Source: Ctenosaura bakeri (Eukaryota > Chordata > Lepidosauria > Squamata > Iguanidae). From it: a stretch of DNA of 64,000 bases. Positions 45,576 through 56,420 of this stretch are shown here, one piece after another. The notes beneath the pieces are model-generated. The model was not told the origin of the DNA, made no database searches, and saw only the letters and a list, made by a program, of their open reading frames with translations. The stretch's first letter is position 1; every line of letters starts with the position of its first letter. A program made the translations under genes and the position numbers. Location of the stretch: positions 186,001 through 250,000 of the forward strand of contig CAOLHI010002123.1 in NCBI GenBank assembly GCA_948474755.1, written 5' to 3'.

Positions 45576-47047
45576 CTAGGATGACATCCTACACTGACAA
45601 GCCATAGCTGCCACACAAAAGCTAGCTAGCTTGGCTGTAATTTTAGGGAACTGGCTTGCCAGAAGGTAATTAATGTAGAATATATAAGATCTCCCTGGTA
45701 TATTTTGTAAAACTGGATTAATAAAGCAGCATCGAAAGTCATGGTAAAAAGAACAATACAATAAAAAATGCCCCACAGTATCTACTTTCTCTGCCTTGCA
45801 AGGACATAAACGATCACAATATAATACATTATTGTATCTTCCCTTCAATAGTGCAGATGGAAGCACATTGAACTTAGCCTGGGTAAATGCTTTCCTGTAT
45901 TTTGGGATAATTAAATTGATCAGATAAGCAGCAGGACAAAGGGCCTGCCCTCTATCTTTAAAAACCAGGTAGATGGAAGCTGCACTAATGTAATCTTGCC
46001 GCTCGATATCGCAAATGCACTGACATTTGGGCCCTTTTCGCATGGGCCTTTTCTCGCGCGACAGCCCCGTGAGCCTCGGGGGGGTGGGAGCGTCACTCCG
46101 CACGAAGCACTCCCACTTCCGCCGGGCTCACGGGGCTGAAGCGGCGCGAGTGCGGGTTTTTTGATTTTCGCTTCCAAGCGAAAATCACCCGCGCTCGCGC
46201 AACGCTCCCGGCGCCCGCACGCACTTACCTTTCGTGCGGAGCGTCCGGGAGCCGGCCGGGTCGCACTTCCTTCCCTCAGCCCCTGTGGAAGGAAGGGACG
46301 GGGCGGCTCACGTGACACGTTCTGCTTCGCGCGCGCATGCGGGGGGCAGACGGGACGAGCGCCTTTCTCTCTCGCACGCGGGGGGGATGGAGGGGACAGG
46401 CTCCTTTCTCGCGCGCGCGCGGGGGGAATGGATGGATGCACGAGCCGCCTCCGCCTCCGGGAGACTGCCGCTTCGCCGCTCCTTCCTTCGCCTGCGGAAG
46501 GAAGGAGGGGGAAGCAGCAGCCTCCCGGAGAAGGTTTGTTGCACGAGCCGCCCTCCCCCGCTCGCGCGAGAAGACTAATGCGAAAGTCTCCTCCTTGGTT
46601 TCTTGTGCTTTCATATAACCCATAGCAAGAATGACATTTGTGAATGACAGTTGTGAATCCTTGACTTAACACTTTCTCTTCAACTGTGTTTTTGCACCTT
46701 GAGTGAAAAAGATCACTAAGGGTCAAAGGGGCCAGGTCTTTAGGCATGAATAACATTTTTAACCAAAAATTTAACTTGTAAATCCATATCTGAGATGTGA
46801 TAGAAAGTTGACCCGCCTCTAGCCATATGAGCACATTTGACACACAGCTTGGGAGACAAAGAATGGCTCTCAAAAATTTTGTTTGAACAGATTCTAAAAC
46901 CACAACATTACTAAACACACAGAGTTGTGCTCTATATAGCATTTGTGGTAAGACCTTAGTTTTGAACACCTGGATTGCTGAGGGTACATGCTGACCTCCC
47001 TTGACATAGAATGAAATTAGTGACTTATAACTCCATTGTACATTCAC
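45576..47047 (-). pseudogene. LINE ORF C-terminal domain, interrupted
   Basis: Frame 47,047 to 46,640 carries SFYVKGGQHVPSAIQVFKTK, LESVQTKFLRAIL and WLEAGQLSITSQIWIYKLNFW, the post-RT region. It reads into the CpG-rich insertion. On the other side the frame of 45,576-46,103 resumes with CDIERQDYISAASIYLV, then CDRLCPCKAEKVDTVGHFLLYC, a Cys-x-Cys...His...Cys zinc-knuckle arrangement, and FYHDFR. The duplicated target bases are read as Lys-Cys in the same phase on both sides, so the two pieces were one frame before insertion. Function by family: nucleic-acid binding during target-primed reverse transcription. Confidence 0.75.
46030..46631. mobile_element. CpG-rich insertion with 9-bp target-site duplication
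   Basis: The segment is flanked by tgacatttg on both sides (46,021-46,029 and 46,632-46,640) and lies inside the LINE ORF. It is extremely rich in GC and CpG, unlike the LINE. Inverted blocks near both ends (cttttctcgcgcga, left; tcgcgcgagaagact..gcgaaag, right) look like terminal repeats, the right one set in by about 45 bp. Inside are a perfect 14-bp inversion (46,062-46,075 with 46,125-46,138) and a nested hairpin (46,144-46,200). Overlapping open frames on both strands are a by-product of GC content; no protein is recognised. Confidence 0.7.
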
Positions 47048-47219
47048 TTTTGCATAGGATACTTGAGCTCTTCAAGATCCAGAAGATTGAAAAACTACTC
47101 CCAAATACTTATAGAATTTGACCTGTTCAATTGAATGACCGTTGATTTGCCAGGGGCATTCACACTGTTTTCAAGTAAAAACTAAGACTTTAGATTTATC
47201 ATAATTAATTACCAGCTGT

Positions 47220-48269
47220 TCAGTGCTGCAATAGGCATCTAAGCACTCTTAGTAGCCATCGCAGACCTACACATGAAAGTGACAGAAGTACTGCATCATC
47301 TGCATAGAGTAAAATAGATATGGGTCTCCCCGCCAATTTAGGTGGATGAGAATTTATTTCAGATAGTGTCTTGTCCTGGGAATTAATATAAACATTGAAC
47401 AGGGTAGGGACACAGCCTTGTTTTAGTCCAATATGTGTTGATATTGATCTGGTCAAGTGTCTTTCATGATTACATCTCACTTGCAGATAAGGTTTGTCAT
47501 AAAGACTGCAAATGAGAATCAACAGACACCTGTCCATATTGGTAACCTCAATTTTGTGCCGTAATCTATTTCTTGGGATTATTTCAAAGGCAGACTTGAA
47601 GTCTATGAAGGCTGTGTAAAATGCTCCCCTGGGAGAAAAGGAATATTTTTCTAGTAGATGCTGCAATACTAATCCCTGATCAACTGATGAGCATCCAGAC
47701 CTGAAACCTGCTTGCTCTTCCTCCAGAAAGTTGTCTTCATCCATCCAGCTTAGTAATTTCTCTAAAAGATGGCTGGCATACAACTTGCTAATGATGCTTA
47801 GCAAACTGATTGGTCTTTAATTGACAGGATCTGATTTTTTACCTTTTTTATAAATAAGGATTATTATTGCAAGCCCCCAATCAGGTGGAATACAAGCAGT
47901 CTGGTTTATACATGTAAACAGGATAGCTAATACTGGTGCCCACCACTCCAAATTTGACTCGAGCAGTTTAGGGGGTATATGATCACTACCAGGGGCTTCG
48001 CCCAATTTAAGTCTAGAAATGAGGCTGCCAATTTCAGATGATGAAACAGGAGGCCAATCAGGAAGCCCTTCGAGGTCTTGTGGAGTTAGTCTACCTCCAG
48101 CTTGCCTATCAGCATACATAGCACTGAAATATGATTCCCAGGTCTTCACAGGGATGTGAGAATCTAGTCCACGTAAGTTGCTTTGCCAGCCCCTAGCCAC
48201 TATTTTCCAGAAAGTAGCTGTATCATGGGTCTGTGATGCAGCAATTAACTTCTGCCAATTCATTCTCAA
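47220..48269 (-). pseudogene. LINE reverse transcriptase
   Basis: Two adjacent minus-strand frames. 48,269-47,817 holds the N-terminal RT motifs APGSDHIPPKLLE and IPPDWGLAIIILIYKKGKKS. 47,804-47,220 holds FLEEEQAGFRSGCSSVDQ, TAFIDFKSAFEIIPRN, IGLKQGCVPTLFNVYIN and the catalytic ILLYADDAVLLS. A stop and frame change separate them at about 47,810. The YADD box is intact, but an Ala-Pro deletion-like change in GCV.PTLF and the stop show inactivity. Confidence 0.82.
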
Positions 48270-48612
48270 TGCCTGTCTCTTTTTTCCTTGATTAAATTTT
48301 TATAATTCTTCGACAACAGCCATTCTACAGGTAAAGATGCCATATTCAACTTCCTGTCTAATTTATACTTTTCAACTAGAGATTTCTTCATATCTAAGCT
48401 TTCTTGGTCAAACCAAGCTTTAGACATGAAAGAATGGATAGGTTTTCTGGGAGGATTACTGCATAACAAACAGTTTTGCAGGTGTACAATTAGGTTCTGA
48501 TACAAACATAAAGCCTGTTCTGATGATCTTACATAGAAGGGAGTCTCTTAATCTAAGACAGCTTTCAGAGTAAAGGAGGTTGGTTGAGGCTTACTCTAAC
48601 TTAACATTCCGT

Positions 48613-49284
48613 TTAACATGAGAGAATCTTGTCAACCTCCAAACTCAATCCAGGTTCAAACTCAGCATAAAGATCTTCTGCCTCAAGATTTAAAGTTGCA
48701 GGTAAAGGCAGATGATCATTTTCAGTACATACATCTACCCTGAAACTTGAGAACAGGTTTAACAAACTGTAAGATACCATTAGGTAGTGAACCGTTGAAG
48801 CCCCAGTGACAGATGTAAATGTAAATTTGCCAGATCTATCTCCTTCAACCCCACCATTTAACATCACTAAATCTAAGTTATTTATCATTTGCAAAAGGCA
48901 CAAACCAGGATAATTACAAACTTTGTCTTTAAATTGCCTGACAGGTATCAGGTGACCTGCTTCTGTTTCAGGGAGTTACTCACCAAAATGATTATAAATT
49001 GTTTCATCATTTGAGCCCAATCTGGCATTGAAATCACCTGCCAAGAGCACAACTGCTTCTGGGTGCATGGCCACTATTTTATTAATAAATTCTTGTAGCC
49101 TTATCCACCTGTCTTTAATTTGCTGTCTTTGAGATAATGGAGGAAAGTAAACATTTACTAGCAGCAGTGAGAGTGAATACAATTTAATAACCAGAGCAAT
49201 TGCAATATTAGGCAGGAGATCAGTGTCAGTGATTTTAACTTGAAGCTTGGTAGAGATCAATATGCCAAGGATGCAAGTGTTCAA
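48613..49284 (-). pseudogene. LINE APE-type endonuclease, partial
   Basis: Frame 49,284-48,976 has SLLLVNVYFPP, RWIRLQEFI and VVLLAGDFNARLGSND, where GDFN is the central APE catalytic box. Frame 48,903-48,613 continues with GKFTFTSVTGASTV and CTENDHLPLP (the terminal DH box). A stop or frameshift lies between 48,905 and 48,976. The first APE motifs (N and E boxes) are absent, so the copy is 5' truncated. Such enzymes nick the target to prime reverse transcription. Confidence 0.8.
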
Positions 49285-49894
49285 GTCAGAAGCTAATACT
49301 AAACCAACTATGGAAATGATCTCTTCAGTTGGGACTTGGAAATTGGTGCTAATTTGAAATAAGTTAGTTTTATCAAACTACCCCAAACCTCTGGGAAACT
49401 TGTCACAAGAGGAGTTTAAAGACCATCTTTGGAATATTTTAAGGGTATCCATTCCTGGTGTTTTGAACATTACAGATCTAGTGTATGTGGAGTAGTCTCA
49501 AGACTATAAGACTAACTAATTTGCCACTCCTTTTCAGGTCTTCTCTATGTTCATACATTATCTTGACAAGTCTCCATTCTCGGAGTGTGGCCGCTGACCT
49601 AGCATGGAAGCCATCAAAATAAACAAAGATAAAATAACAGAGCAGAAAAATGTGGGAGTGAAGCTGAATACGTCTATCTATGCTGCCCTTACGTCATTGT
49701 TCCCCTAGTGAAAGCAGTTTGCTACCTGCAACTCAGTTTTCATCCATCTATCTTCTTATAGTTCAGGTTGTCGATATGCATGTGCATTGCAAAACTAGAT
49801 CAGAATGGGACCACAGGGCATGCCTAGGTCATAGTCAGGGAAAATTGGGAGATACTGAACTGGCAGATGTCCCTTGGTGACCTGACCTTTAGAA

Positions 49895-50590
49895 ATGATT
49901 GCACCCAAAACCACTTCCACAGAACAACTGATTATCTTTGAACCTTTCCCTTTGGCTATTGAAATTCTCCTTTTGTTTCATCTCCTGTCCCACCATTAAG
50001 GAGCTATCACAACTCCCATCAATCTCTTTGTCACCTAATGCTAAGGCCATTAGCTCATTCTGGACCCCATTGTCCACTCTGTGGACTCCATTATCTGCTT
50101 TGCTAGAGAGCCATTAAAATCTTCTCCCTCAGGGCAAAAAAAGAGGATTTATACCCCAACTCTGAGCCAACTGACTGGTAGTAACATTGTATTTATGGCA
50201 TACTGGCCATCACTCTGCTACTCCAATTCCTACTCTGGTACTACTCTTGGACCCTTGGTCTGAGCCACAGCACCTCGCCTCTTCACTTCTGGATATGTAA
50301 ATATCACCCACATTACCCTAAACACTTGCTATCCAACTTTTCCTCCCTTTTCCTTCAGTCAGTCTTGTGTGATTGTGAGACTGCTTGGATCTTGTGTGTG
50401 AGAGAGTGTTAATTCCCCCAATAAAACAAACAAGCTTACTTTCGAATCTTTGGCAGGTTTTTTTTACACAGGTGTAAAAGAACCTGTAAGGTTACCCCCT
50501 CTTGCAAGCTTCCTTTTTGAGCTAATATTCCCCACTTTTTCATGGGGACACTGGCATCACAGTGGACCCCTTTGTCATCTATGTTTTTAG
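49895..50590 (+). mobile_element. LTR family copy D (best forward copy)
   Basis: U3 blocks (ccattaaggagctatcacaactcccatcaatc, tcattctggaccccattg), a TATA-like ggatttataccccaactctgagcc near 50,142, a long R region, and AATAAAAC at 50,420 followed by U5 to gagctaatattccccac..ggggacactggcatcac. The same order occurs reversed at 57,855-58,728. The 5' end of U3 is missing. The segment ends with tggacccc, which could be the start of a primer-binding site, but no internal region follows. Confidence 0.65.
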
Positions 50591-50619
50591 GGTAACAGTT
50601 ACAAAAAAAGTCTATGAGA

Positions 50620-50945
50620 GCTGTTGAGCAGTGAGATAGACTGTTGCAGGGGGTGATGGAGTTTCCTCCTTTGGAGGTCTTTAAACAGAGGTTGCATGGG
50701 CATCTTTCAGGAGTGTTTCAGGTATGTAATCCTGCATGGCAGAATGGGGTTGGACTAGGTAGTATGTTAGAAACATACCCTTCCAGTTCTATGAGTACCC
50801 AGCTTGTTGGGGGCATGTATAGAAAAATGTTTCGAAATACATGCTAAGTTGTTCGCCGCCTCGATCTATATGGAGAGGCGGGATACAAATAAATAAATAA
50901 AATAAAATAAAAATAAATAAATATGATTCTATGACCCTTTTTCCA
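50620..50945 (+). mobile_element. CR1 3' end, interrupted
   Basis: gctgttgagcagtgagatagactgttgcagggggtg, ttggaggtctttaaacagagg, gggcatctttcagg and aatggggttggactagg form a CR1 3' end. The final octamers (tatgattctatgac) lie at 50,928-50,942, after an inserted tail element. Confidence 0.8.
50797..50928 (+). mobile_element. Short L2-tail SINE-like insertion in CR1
   Basis: Ends gttcgccgcctcgatctatatggagaggcgggatacaaataaataaataaaa, a typical L2-derived tail with A-rich end. tatga occurs at both junctions with the CR1 tail, possibly the target duplication. Confidence 0.6.
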
Positions 50946-51184
50946 GAGTGCCCAACCAGATACCTAGAGGAAGCCAGTCAGCAGGAGGGAAGTGAAATAG
51001 TGCTGTCCTGTTTGTGTTCAGCAGGTGGTATTCAGAGCAAAATGATTCTGCTAGTGGAGTTCCCATTTAGACCACCCTGGTGAGTAGTCATTGCTTGATC
51101 TTCCACATGGCTCATGCAACTTGAGTGGGTCTATCTTTACACTTTACTTTAACCTAAAGACCCCTGAATGTTGTACCCTTTCCT

Positions 51185-51420
51185 CACAGAGGAGTTGCTG
51201 CAGCCTCTAGCTGTTTGTCCCGTTCTACATCTTTTCCAGTTCAACCATTTCATTTTCTAAGGTTGGATGAAAGAACCAGACACAGTATCCCAAGCATAGT
51301 TGCATGAACCACAGATTGGTATATGGGTAGTATGATGCTAGCAGTTTTGTTTTTGATTCTTCTTTTGATTCACAGGGTGAAATATGCCCCTTTTTTAACA
51401 GCATCTGCAAAAACAAAACA
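51185..51420 (-). mobile_element. Ancient CR1-type fragment
   Basis: Reversed and decayed: tacatcttttccagttcaacc, gatgaaagaaccagacacagtatcccaagc, ttggtatatggg..gatgctagcagttttgtttttgattc, gaaatatgccccttttttaacagc. The order is that of old amniote CR1 3' regions. Confidence 0.55.
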
Positions 51421-52224
51421 AAACTAGCACACTTACATTGATTTGCATATATACTCATCTTTCAACTTTACTCCCACAAAGCCAAAAAAGAGCAGAGGAA
51501 GTCCTTAAATATCTATGCATGGCCTTCTGTAATAAAATTTACAATCTCGTAAACTGACTCATGATTGCATAGTTTAGAATTATGGTGTTGTGCAGATGGT
51601 TGTATTCTCAGGAGGGAAGTGTTGTCATGGCTGTACCATTAGGACCATTGCACAAGTAGAGCAAACAGTGTGGCTAGTTGTGCAACATAGCAGCCACAAT
51701 GCACAACAGTATGGTACTTAGTGAGACAGGTTGCCCTTTCACAAGGATAGCACAAGGAGATAGAGACAAGAGTGCCCAGCCAAGCCACTGGACGTGGCTA
51801 ATCCAGAGCAGAGGGCAGTTGAAAGTCATCAGCTCCCTGTACCCATCTGAAAAAGTGTCTTCACCTTACAGTCATTGTCTAGAAGAAGCTCCCATGTTGT
51901 AGTGGGATATCTTGCATGGTGCTTTGTGCCTCATCACAGTTCTCTAATATGGTTGCATATTGTGTCGATGATGGAGCTCTGTCATTGTAAAATTAGGCAT
52001 TGCAGTCCATGATGCAAAAATCGCAGTATCTATCTATCATCTATCTATTAATACTCTAGGATTTGTGGAAAGGGGGAGTTTGTTGTGGAAAAGTTCATGT
52101 TCATGAGGCCACCAATAGAAAAGCTAAAGGAGGACTTATTTCTTGCTGAAGTGATGTTGATAAGCAGATAAAGTGCATTGCTCAATCCAAGTCCATCTCA
52201 CAGAAGACTTATTAGTTGTGAGGA
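51421..52224. other. No recognised feature
   Basis: Short (ATCT)n at 52,027-52,048; otherwise nothing recognised. Confidence 0.4.
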
Positions 52225-52460
52225 GTAAAGGAAGCAAACCTCAGGAAAAGAGATTCCACCTAAACATTAGGAAGAACTTCCTGTTGGTAAGAGCAGTTCA
52301 ACACTGGAATACACTGCTTCGGAGTTTGGTTGAGTCTCTTTTTTTGGAAATTTTTAAACAGAGACTGGATGGCCATCTGTCAGGAATGCTTTGATTGTGT
52401 ATTCGTGCATGGCAGGGGGTTGGACTTGGTGGTCCTTTGGGGTCTCTTCCATGATTCTTG
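52225..52460 (+). mobile_element. CR1 3' end
   Basis: aaagagattccacctaaacat, gaagaacttcctgttgg, ttttaaacagagactggatggccatctgtcaggaatgctttgattg and ggcagggggttggacttgg. The frame 52,173-52,394 is the last part of ORF2 (FHLNIRKNFLLVRAV, EIFKQRLDGHLSG). Confidence 0.9.
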
Positions 52461-52697
52461 ACTCTATAACAGATGCTCTGTTTCCCTACTTCCTTGCTTC
52501 AGTTTCCTAAAAATCCCCAGTTTCCTTTCTAATTCTGTATTCTTCATGCCATGCTATTTTCTCAAGAACCTGTTGGAACAATGTATGTGGGATAAAAGAG
52601 AGTGTTGACAAAACAACAGTAATCAATATTGTTATTTTATTAATTAAAAATAGCACATGACACCATTTTTTGTATACTTAGTCCCAAAATTGATGAT

Positions 52698-52845
52698 AGT
52701 ACCTGCTCAGACATGGAGACCTACTGGGTGACCTTGCGCAAGTCACACTCTCTCTCAGAGGAAGACAAAGGCAAGTGCCCTCTGAACCAATCTTGCCAAT
52801 AAAATCCTATGGTAGGTGTGCCTTAAGGTCACCATAAGCCTCCTG
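52698..52845 (+). mobile_element. Sauria-type SINE, 5' truncated
   Basis: ctgctcagacatggagacctactgggtgaccttgcgcaagtcacactctctc, aatcttgccaataaaatcctatgg and gtgccttaaggtcaccataag. The tRNA-like head and final tail are missing. Confidence 0.75.
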
Positions 52846-53604
52846 TTAGGGCTCAGCTGCTCCAAAACACTGCAGAAACATATTCTCAACAGTTTTTGCC
52901 CCAACAGAGAGAAAAATTACATATTTGTTTCCAGATGGTATTTTGGAGGTGATTATCTCCCCCCTGCAAATCTTTTTTAGCTATTCTATCTAGCTATCCT
53001 ATCTAGCAAATCACCTCCGTTTGTTTTGTGAGAATCAAAATTTTACATTGCAATTCAAAATCCAAGAAAGGTACAATGGTAAAATTAGATTCATTTGTCA
53101 AAGCCAAACTAGAATAGAAAATCATATTAATGAATAATGCATAAAATGCAATAATTATATCTGCAACCCCTTGAGGGACAGCATCTTATGATCACTATCC
53201 TCCTTGGTATAATGATGTATGGGAACAAGCTAGAACAATTAAGCATAAAGTGCTCTTTCTACATACAATGTAGTGTCTTCATGTTTGAGACTCAGCATAC
53301 CATACCATACCATCTCATACATAATAGATGAAGAACAGTATGACCCTGCAGAAGTTACTGGACTACATCCCTTACTATTGACAATTGCAGTTAGGACTGA
53401 TGGAAGCTGCATTCAAAAAACAGCTAAAGGACTGTGTACTCCCCACACCTGTTGTGGATGCTCAAAGCAGTGAGGAACCAAGAGTCTGTATAGGTTTTTA
53501 GAGAGTATGGTGTACTTTGGCTTATTAATGTAAGGAGAATTCCGTGGTTGATATGGCTGTTCTCCCTGCAGGTTTCTCCTTTGCACCAGAATTAACTTCT
53601 TCAA

Positions 53605-53715
53605 AATCCTTCCTTGATAGGAAGTTCCTAACTCTGGGTCCCCGGATATTGTTGGAATACAACTGTGAGGTCCATGCTGGTGTTGCTGGAGGCTACTGGG
53701 AACTAAAGTGTAATG
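53605..53715. repeat. Self-complementary ttggactacaactccca-type repeat
   Basis: tccccggatattgttggaatacaactg..gtccatgctggtgttgctggaggctactgggaactaaag belongs to a dispersed repeat type; fragments with gctggctggggctgatgggagctgcagtctaacaa at 55,590-55,630 and near 44,815-44,865 and 45,040-45,105 look related. Class not assigned. Confidence 0.35.
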
Positions 53716-53734
53716 ATATTCTCTGAATGTGTCC

Positions 53735-54118
53735 AGAGAAGTATGACCAAGATGAACAAAGGTCTGGAAACCAAGCCTTCTGAGAAACAACTGATGGAGC
53801 TGGGCATGTTTAGCTTGGCAAAGACAAGACATGATAGCTGTCTTTAAGGATACAAAGGGTAGAAGCTTGTTTTCTCCTGCTCTGGAGACTGAAACATGAA
53901 CCAATAGATTAAAATTACAACAGATTCCACCTAAATGTTAAGAATAACTTCTTTTATGCCAAGAGCTAATCAAGAGTGGAATAGACCCTCCTTCTTTGGA
54001 AGTCATTGAACAGAGATTGAATCAGCATCTTTTAGGATTTATTTAGTTCTGTATTCCTGAGTGGTCGGGGTGGCCCTTGTGGTCCCTTCCAACTTGAAGA
54101 TTCTATGGTTCCATGACA
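53735..54118 (+). mobile_element. Old CR1 3' end
   Basis: gagtatgaccaagatgaacaaagg-like block, gagctgggcatgtttagc, agcttgttttctcctgctctggagactgaaac, cagattccacctaaatgtta, ggtggcccttgtggtcccttccaact and attctatggttcca. Diverged but continuous for about 380 bp. Confidence 0.82.
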
Positions 54119-54279
54119 TCTAGGAACTCAAGTGGGGAAAACAGAATAACAATACCCCTATCCTTCCCACCAGTTGGCTCAGCTTATGGACCTTTCTTCC
54201 TACTGAGATTCATACAGCTGCAGGCTAATACTCAAACTAGTTTTTAAACTAACTTGATTCAGACCACTTCTTCTTATGA

Positions 54280-54484
54280 CCCTTTCACACACACAGTTAC
54301 AGCACTATCACCTCACATTAACTAATATGGCTGCTTCCTATGGAATCCTGGAATTTGGTGAGACACTAAAGCTAAGAATTCTAAGCACCTCTCCCTAAAC
54401 TGCAGATCCCAGAGTTCCAAGGGGATGAATAATGCCAGTTAAAGTGGAGTGACACCATTATAATTGTATAGTGTGAAAGGGCCC
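54280..54484. mobile_element. MITE, ccctttcacac-tipped
   Basis: Complete copy: left cctttcacacacacagttacagcactatcacc, right gacaccattataattgtatagtgtgaaaggg, with tcctatggaatcctggaatttgg and its mirrored cagatcccagagttcc inside. The flanks show no clean 8-bp duplication. Confidence 0.78.
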
Positions 54485-54489
54485 TTCAA

Positions 54490-55930
54490 ATTTGTTTTTT
54501 AATTGCCTCAACTTTAAAATTAGAAAATTGTTTAAAGACTTATTTGCTATGGTGCTATTTTTAACTGATCTCCCCCCCCCACAAAAGCATAATATCCTTT
54601 TGTCTGTTTATCCTGTAACTTTGTTTATTAATGTTTGTGTGACCATATCTGCCTCCCAAGGACTGTGTCTTAAAAGACAGACTATAAATACATACATACA
54701 TACACACACAGCACAGTGATAAAAAGCTCTCCACCTATGTCTAAAACATAACATCTGCCTTAATCTTTTGGCCAAGATTATCTCTGGACAGCTATCCACA
54801 GAATGAAGCCAATCCCTGATTAATTTATTAAAAATTTGACTTTATGATAAAGCCATTTGTCTTAGCACCCTTCATTTTTAATATGTGATAACGGATGGCA
54901 AGAAAGAAAGTTTAGGGGGAAAGAACTTAAAATCATGTGTGAATGGAATTACAGAGGCAACAAACATTATGAGTCATCCTTCCAATTGTGGCAAAAGAAA
55001 GATCAGAAGAACTCATTTGGTAAGAAATCATTGACAGTCCTTTTTTAAACAGAGGTTTATGAATATGCATTCTCTGACTCATGACTATCTTCTCTTATTT
55101 AAAACAAGAAGTTTTCATTTCTGCAAAGGGAAAGGTGAGAAAAGTGGAACAATCCTATCATTCACAATGACACTCAGCCAATTAAAAAGACAGTTGAAGA
55201 GACCCATGTCTAAATCGAACCCTTTGAGAGTAACCCGGTCTTTGAAGGACACCTCCATTTTGAACTTCTTCATGAGAACCTCACAAGTTCTCATCATTTA
55301 TTGATGGAAAAAATTGCTGATAGGAGGAACAGGAATATTCCTATGTGAGTTGCAAAGAGAGAAATATTCTAGTGTGAGGTAAGTTTCTCACAGTGAGGCA
55401 GTCTGTCTGATGGTATCAAATAATCATAAAAGAAAGAAGTGGCTGCCCAAGCTACAGTTTACCTTTCCTTTGACACAGAACTGGGGAGTCTGGACTTTGA
55501 ACCAGGAACTTTATAAATTAAAGCAAGGGTAAGGGTATGTGTGTCCCTTCAGGTTAGCCTCCAGTTCCCTTCATCCTTCATTTATTGGCTATGCTGGCTG
55601 GGGCTGATGGGAGCTGCAGTCTAACAATGTATGAAGGACCACAGGTTTTGATACCCTTGCCCTGGGGAGTAAGGATCTTTGTTCAAATATACCCTTCCCC
55701 TAGGATAATGTGAAAGTAAGGGGTCATCTCAGAGTCCCTAAACTAGGAATGGGCATAATGTGGCGTTGTCATGCTCAGGCTAACCTGCTTTCCCAAGAAA
55801 CACTCAGACTTGACTTTATGTATGAATATGTATTTTAATCTAATATTCACTATATTTTTTGAAATTAATATGGTATAGAAAATGTATTGTTTGGATTGCC
55901 TAACTTTTTAAAAATGATCTGATTTCATAC
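54490..55930. other. No recognised feature apart from small fragments
   Basis: Short (CATA)n/(CA)n near 54,688-54,715. Small repeat fragment at 55,590-55,630. No exon recognised. Confidence 0.4.
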
Positions 55931-55937
55931 CTTCCAG

Positions 55938-56413
55938 CCAAAGGCATATCTAGGGTGGGGCAACTGGGGCATGTGCCCAAGGTGCCAATGCCCAGGAGGC
56001 ACCCTCCTGCCCACTGCCACCCCCATGCTTGCTGCCACCCCCATGCCTGCCACTATCACCCCACTCCCTGCCATCCCCCATGCTCCCCCGTTTCCCACAC
56101 ACACCCGTCACTCCCCATGCCTGCCTGTCACCTCACCGTACCTGCCTATCACCCCCCTGTACCCACCCACCCCAGACACCTGTCACCCCCCTGCACCCCC
56201 TGCCACCACCATCCCCCTGTACTCACTCGTCACCCCCCATGCCCACCACTGACCCCCTGCTCGCTGCCACCCCCATGCCCACTGCCACTGCCCTGTCTCA
56301 GTTGGGGTGCTTTTTGGCCTGGTGTGGAGGTGTCAGTGGCAGCGCAGCAACAGCACCTAGAGGTGCAACTTCTGCACTTGCCCTAGGCAATGCTGAACCT
56401 AGATAAACCACTG
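55938..56413. mobile_element. hAT-like MITE with target duplication
   Basis: Inverted ends (left ccaaaggcatatctaggg..ggcaactggggcatgtgccc; right cacttgccctaggcaatgc..aacctagataaaccactg) resemble the cagtggtgtatctagg tip of squamate hAT-like MITEs. CTTCCAG is present directly outside both ends (55,931-55,937 and 56,414-56,420), matching an 8-bp hAT duplication at seven positions. It sits at the edge of repeat Y copy 4. No transposase. Confidence 0.7.
55985..56290. repeat. C-rich degenerate minisatellite inside the MITE
   Basis: Repeated ccactgccaccccc, ccccatgcc and cacccccctg units, C-rich on + and poor in G. Long open frames with many Pro, His and Cys are composition artefacts. Confidence 0.85.
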
Positions 56414-56420
56414 CTTCCAG

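Larger units (their letters stand above)
45545..49330 (-). mobile_element. APE-type LINE, not CR1, ~3.2 kb plus insertion
   Basis: A degraded non-LTR retrotransposon on the minus strand holding, in order, an APE-like endonuclease (49,284-48,613), a linker (48,505-48,266), reverse transcriptase (48,269-47,220) and a C-terminal region with a cysteine-histidine motif (47,047-45,576). Motifs differ from CR1 throughout (GDFNARLG; YADDAVLL; AGFRSG). The presence of APE excludes R4-type LINEs. Clade is not resolved by eye. A CpG-rich element interrupts the C-terminal region at 46,030-46,631. The N-terminal part of the endonuclease is missing. Confidence 0.8.

Noticed and set aside
46161..46625. Long arginine-, alanine- and proline-rich open frames on both strands in the CpG-rich insert
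   Set aside because: Several frames are open at once, as expected from GC-rich sequence poor in stop codons. No domain, no splice context and no codon bias distinguishes one frame.
45545..49330. R4/Dong-type LINE
   Set aside because: R4-type elements carry a restriction-like endonuclease downstream of RT; here an APE-type endonuclease (GDFN, DH boxes) lies upstream.
55955..56406. 143-residue and overlapping Pro/His/Cys-rich frames
   Set aside because: They follow the C-rich minisatellite in all three forward frames; composition artefact.
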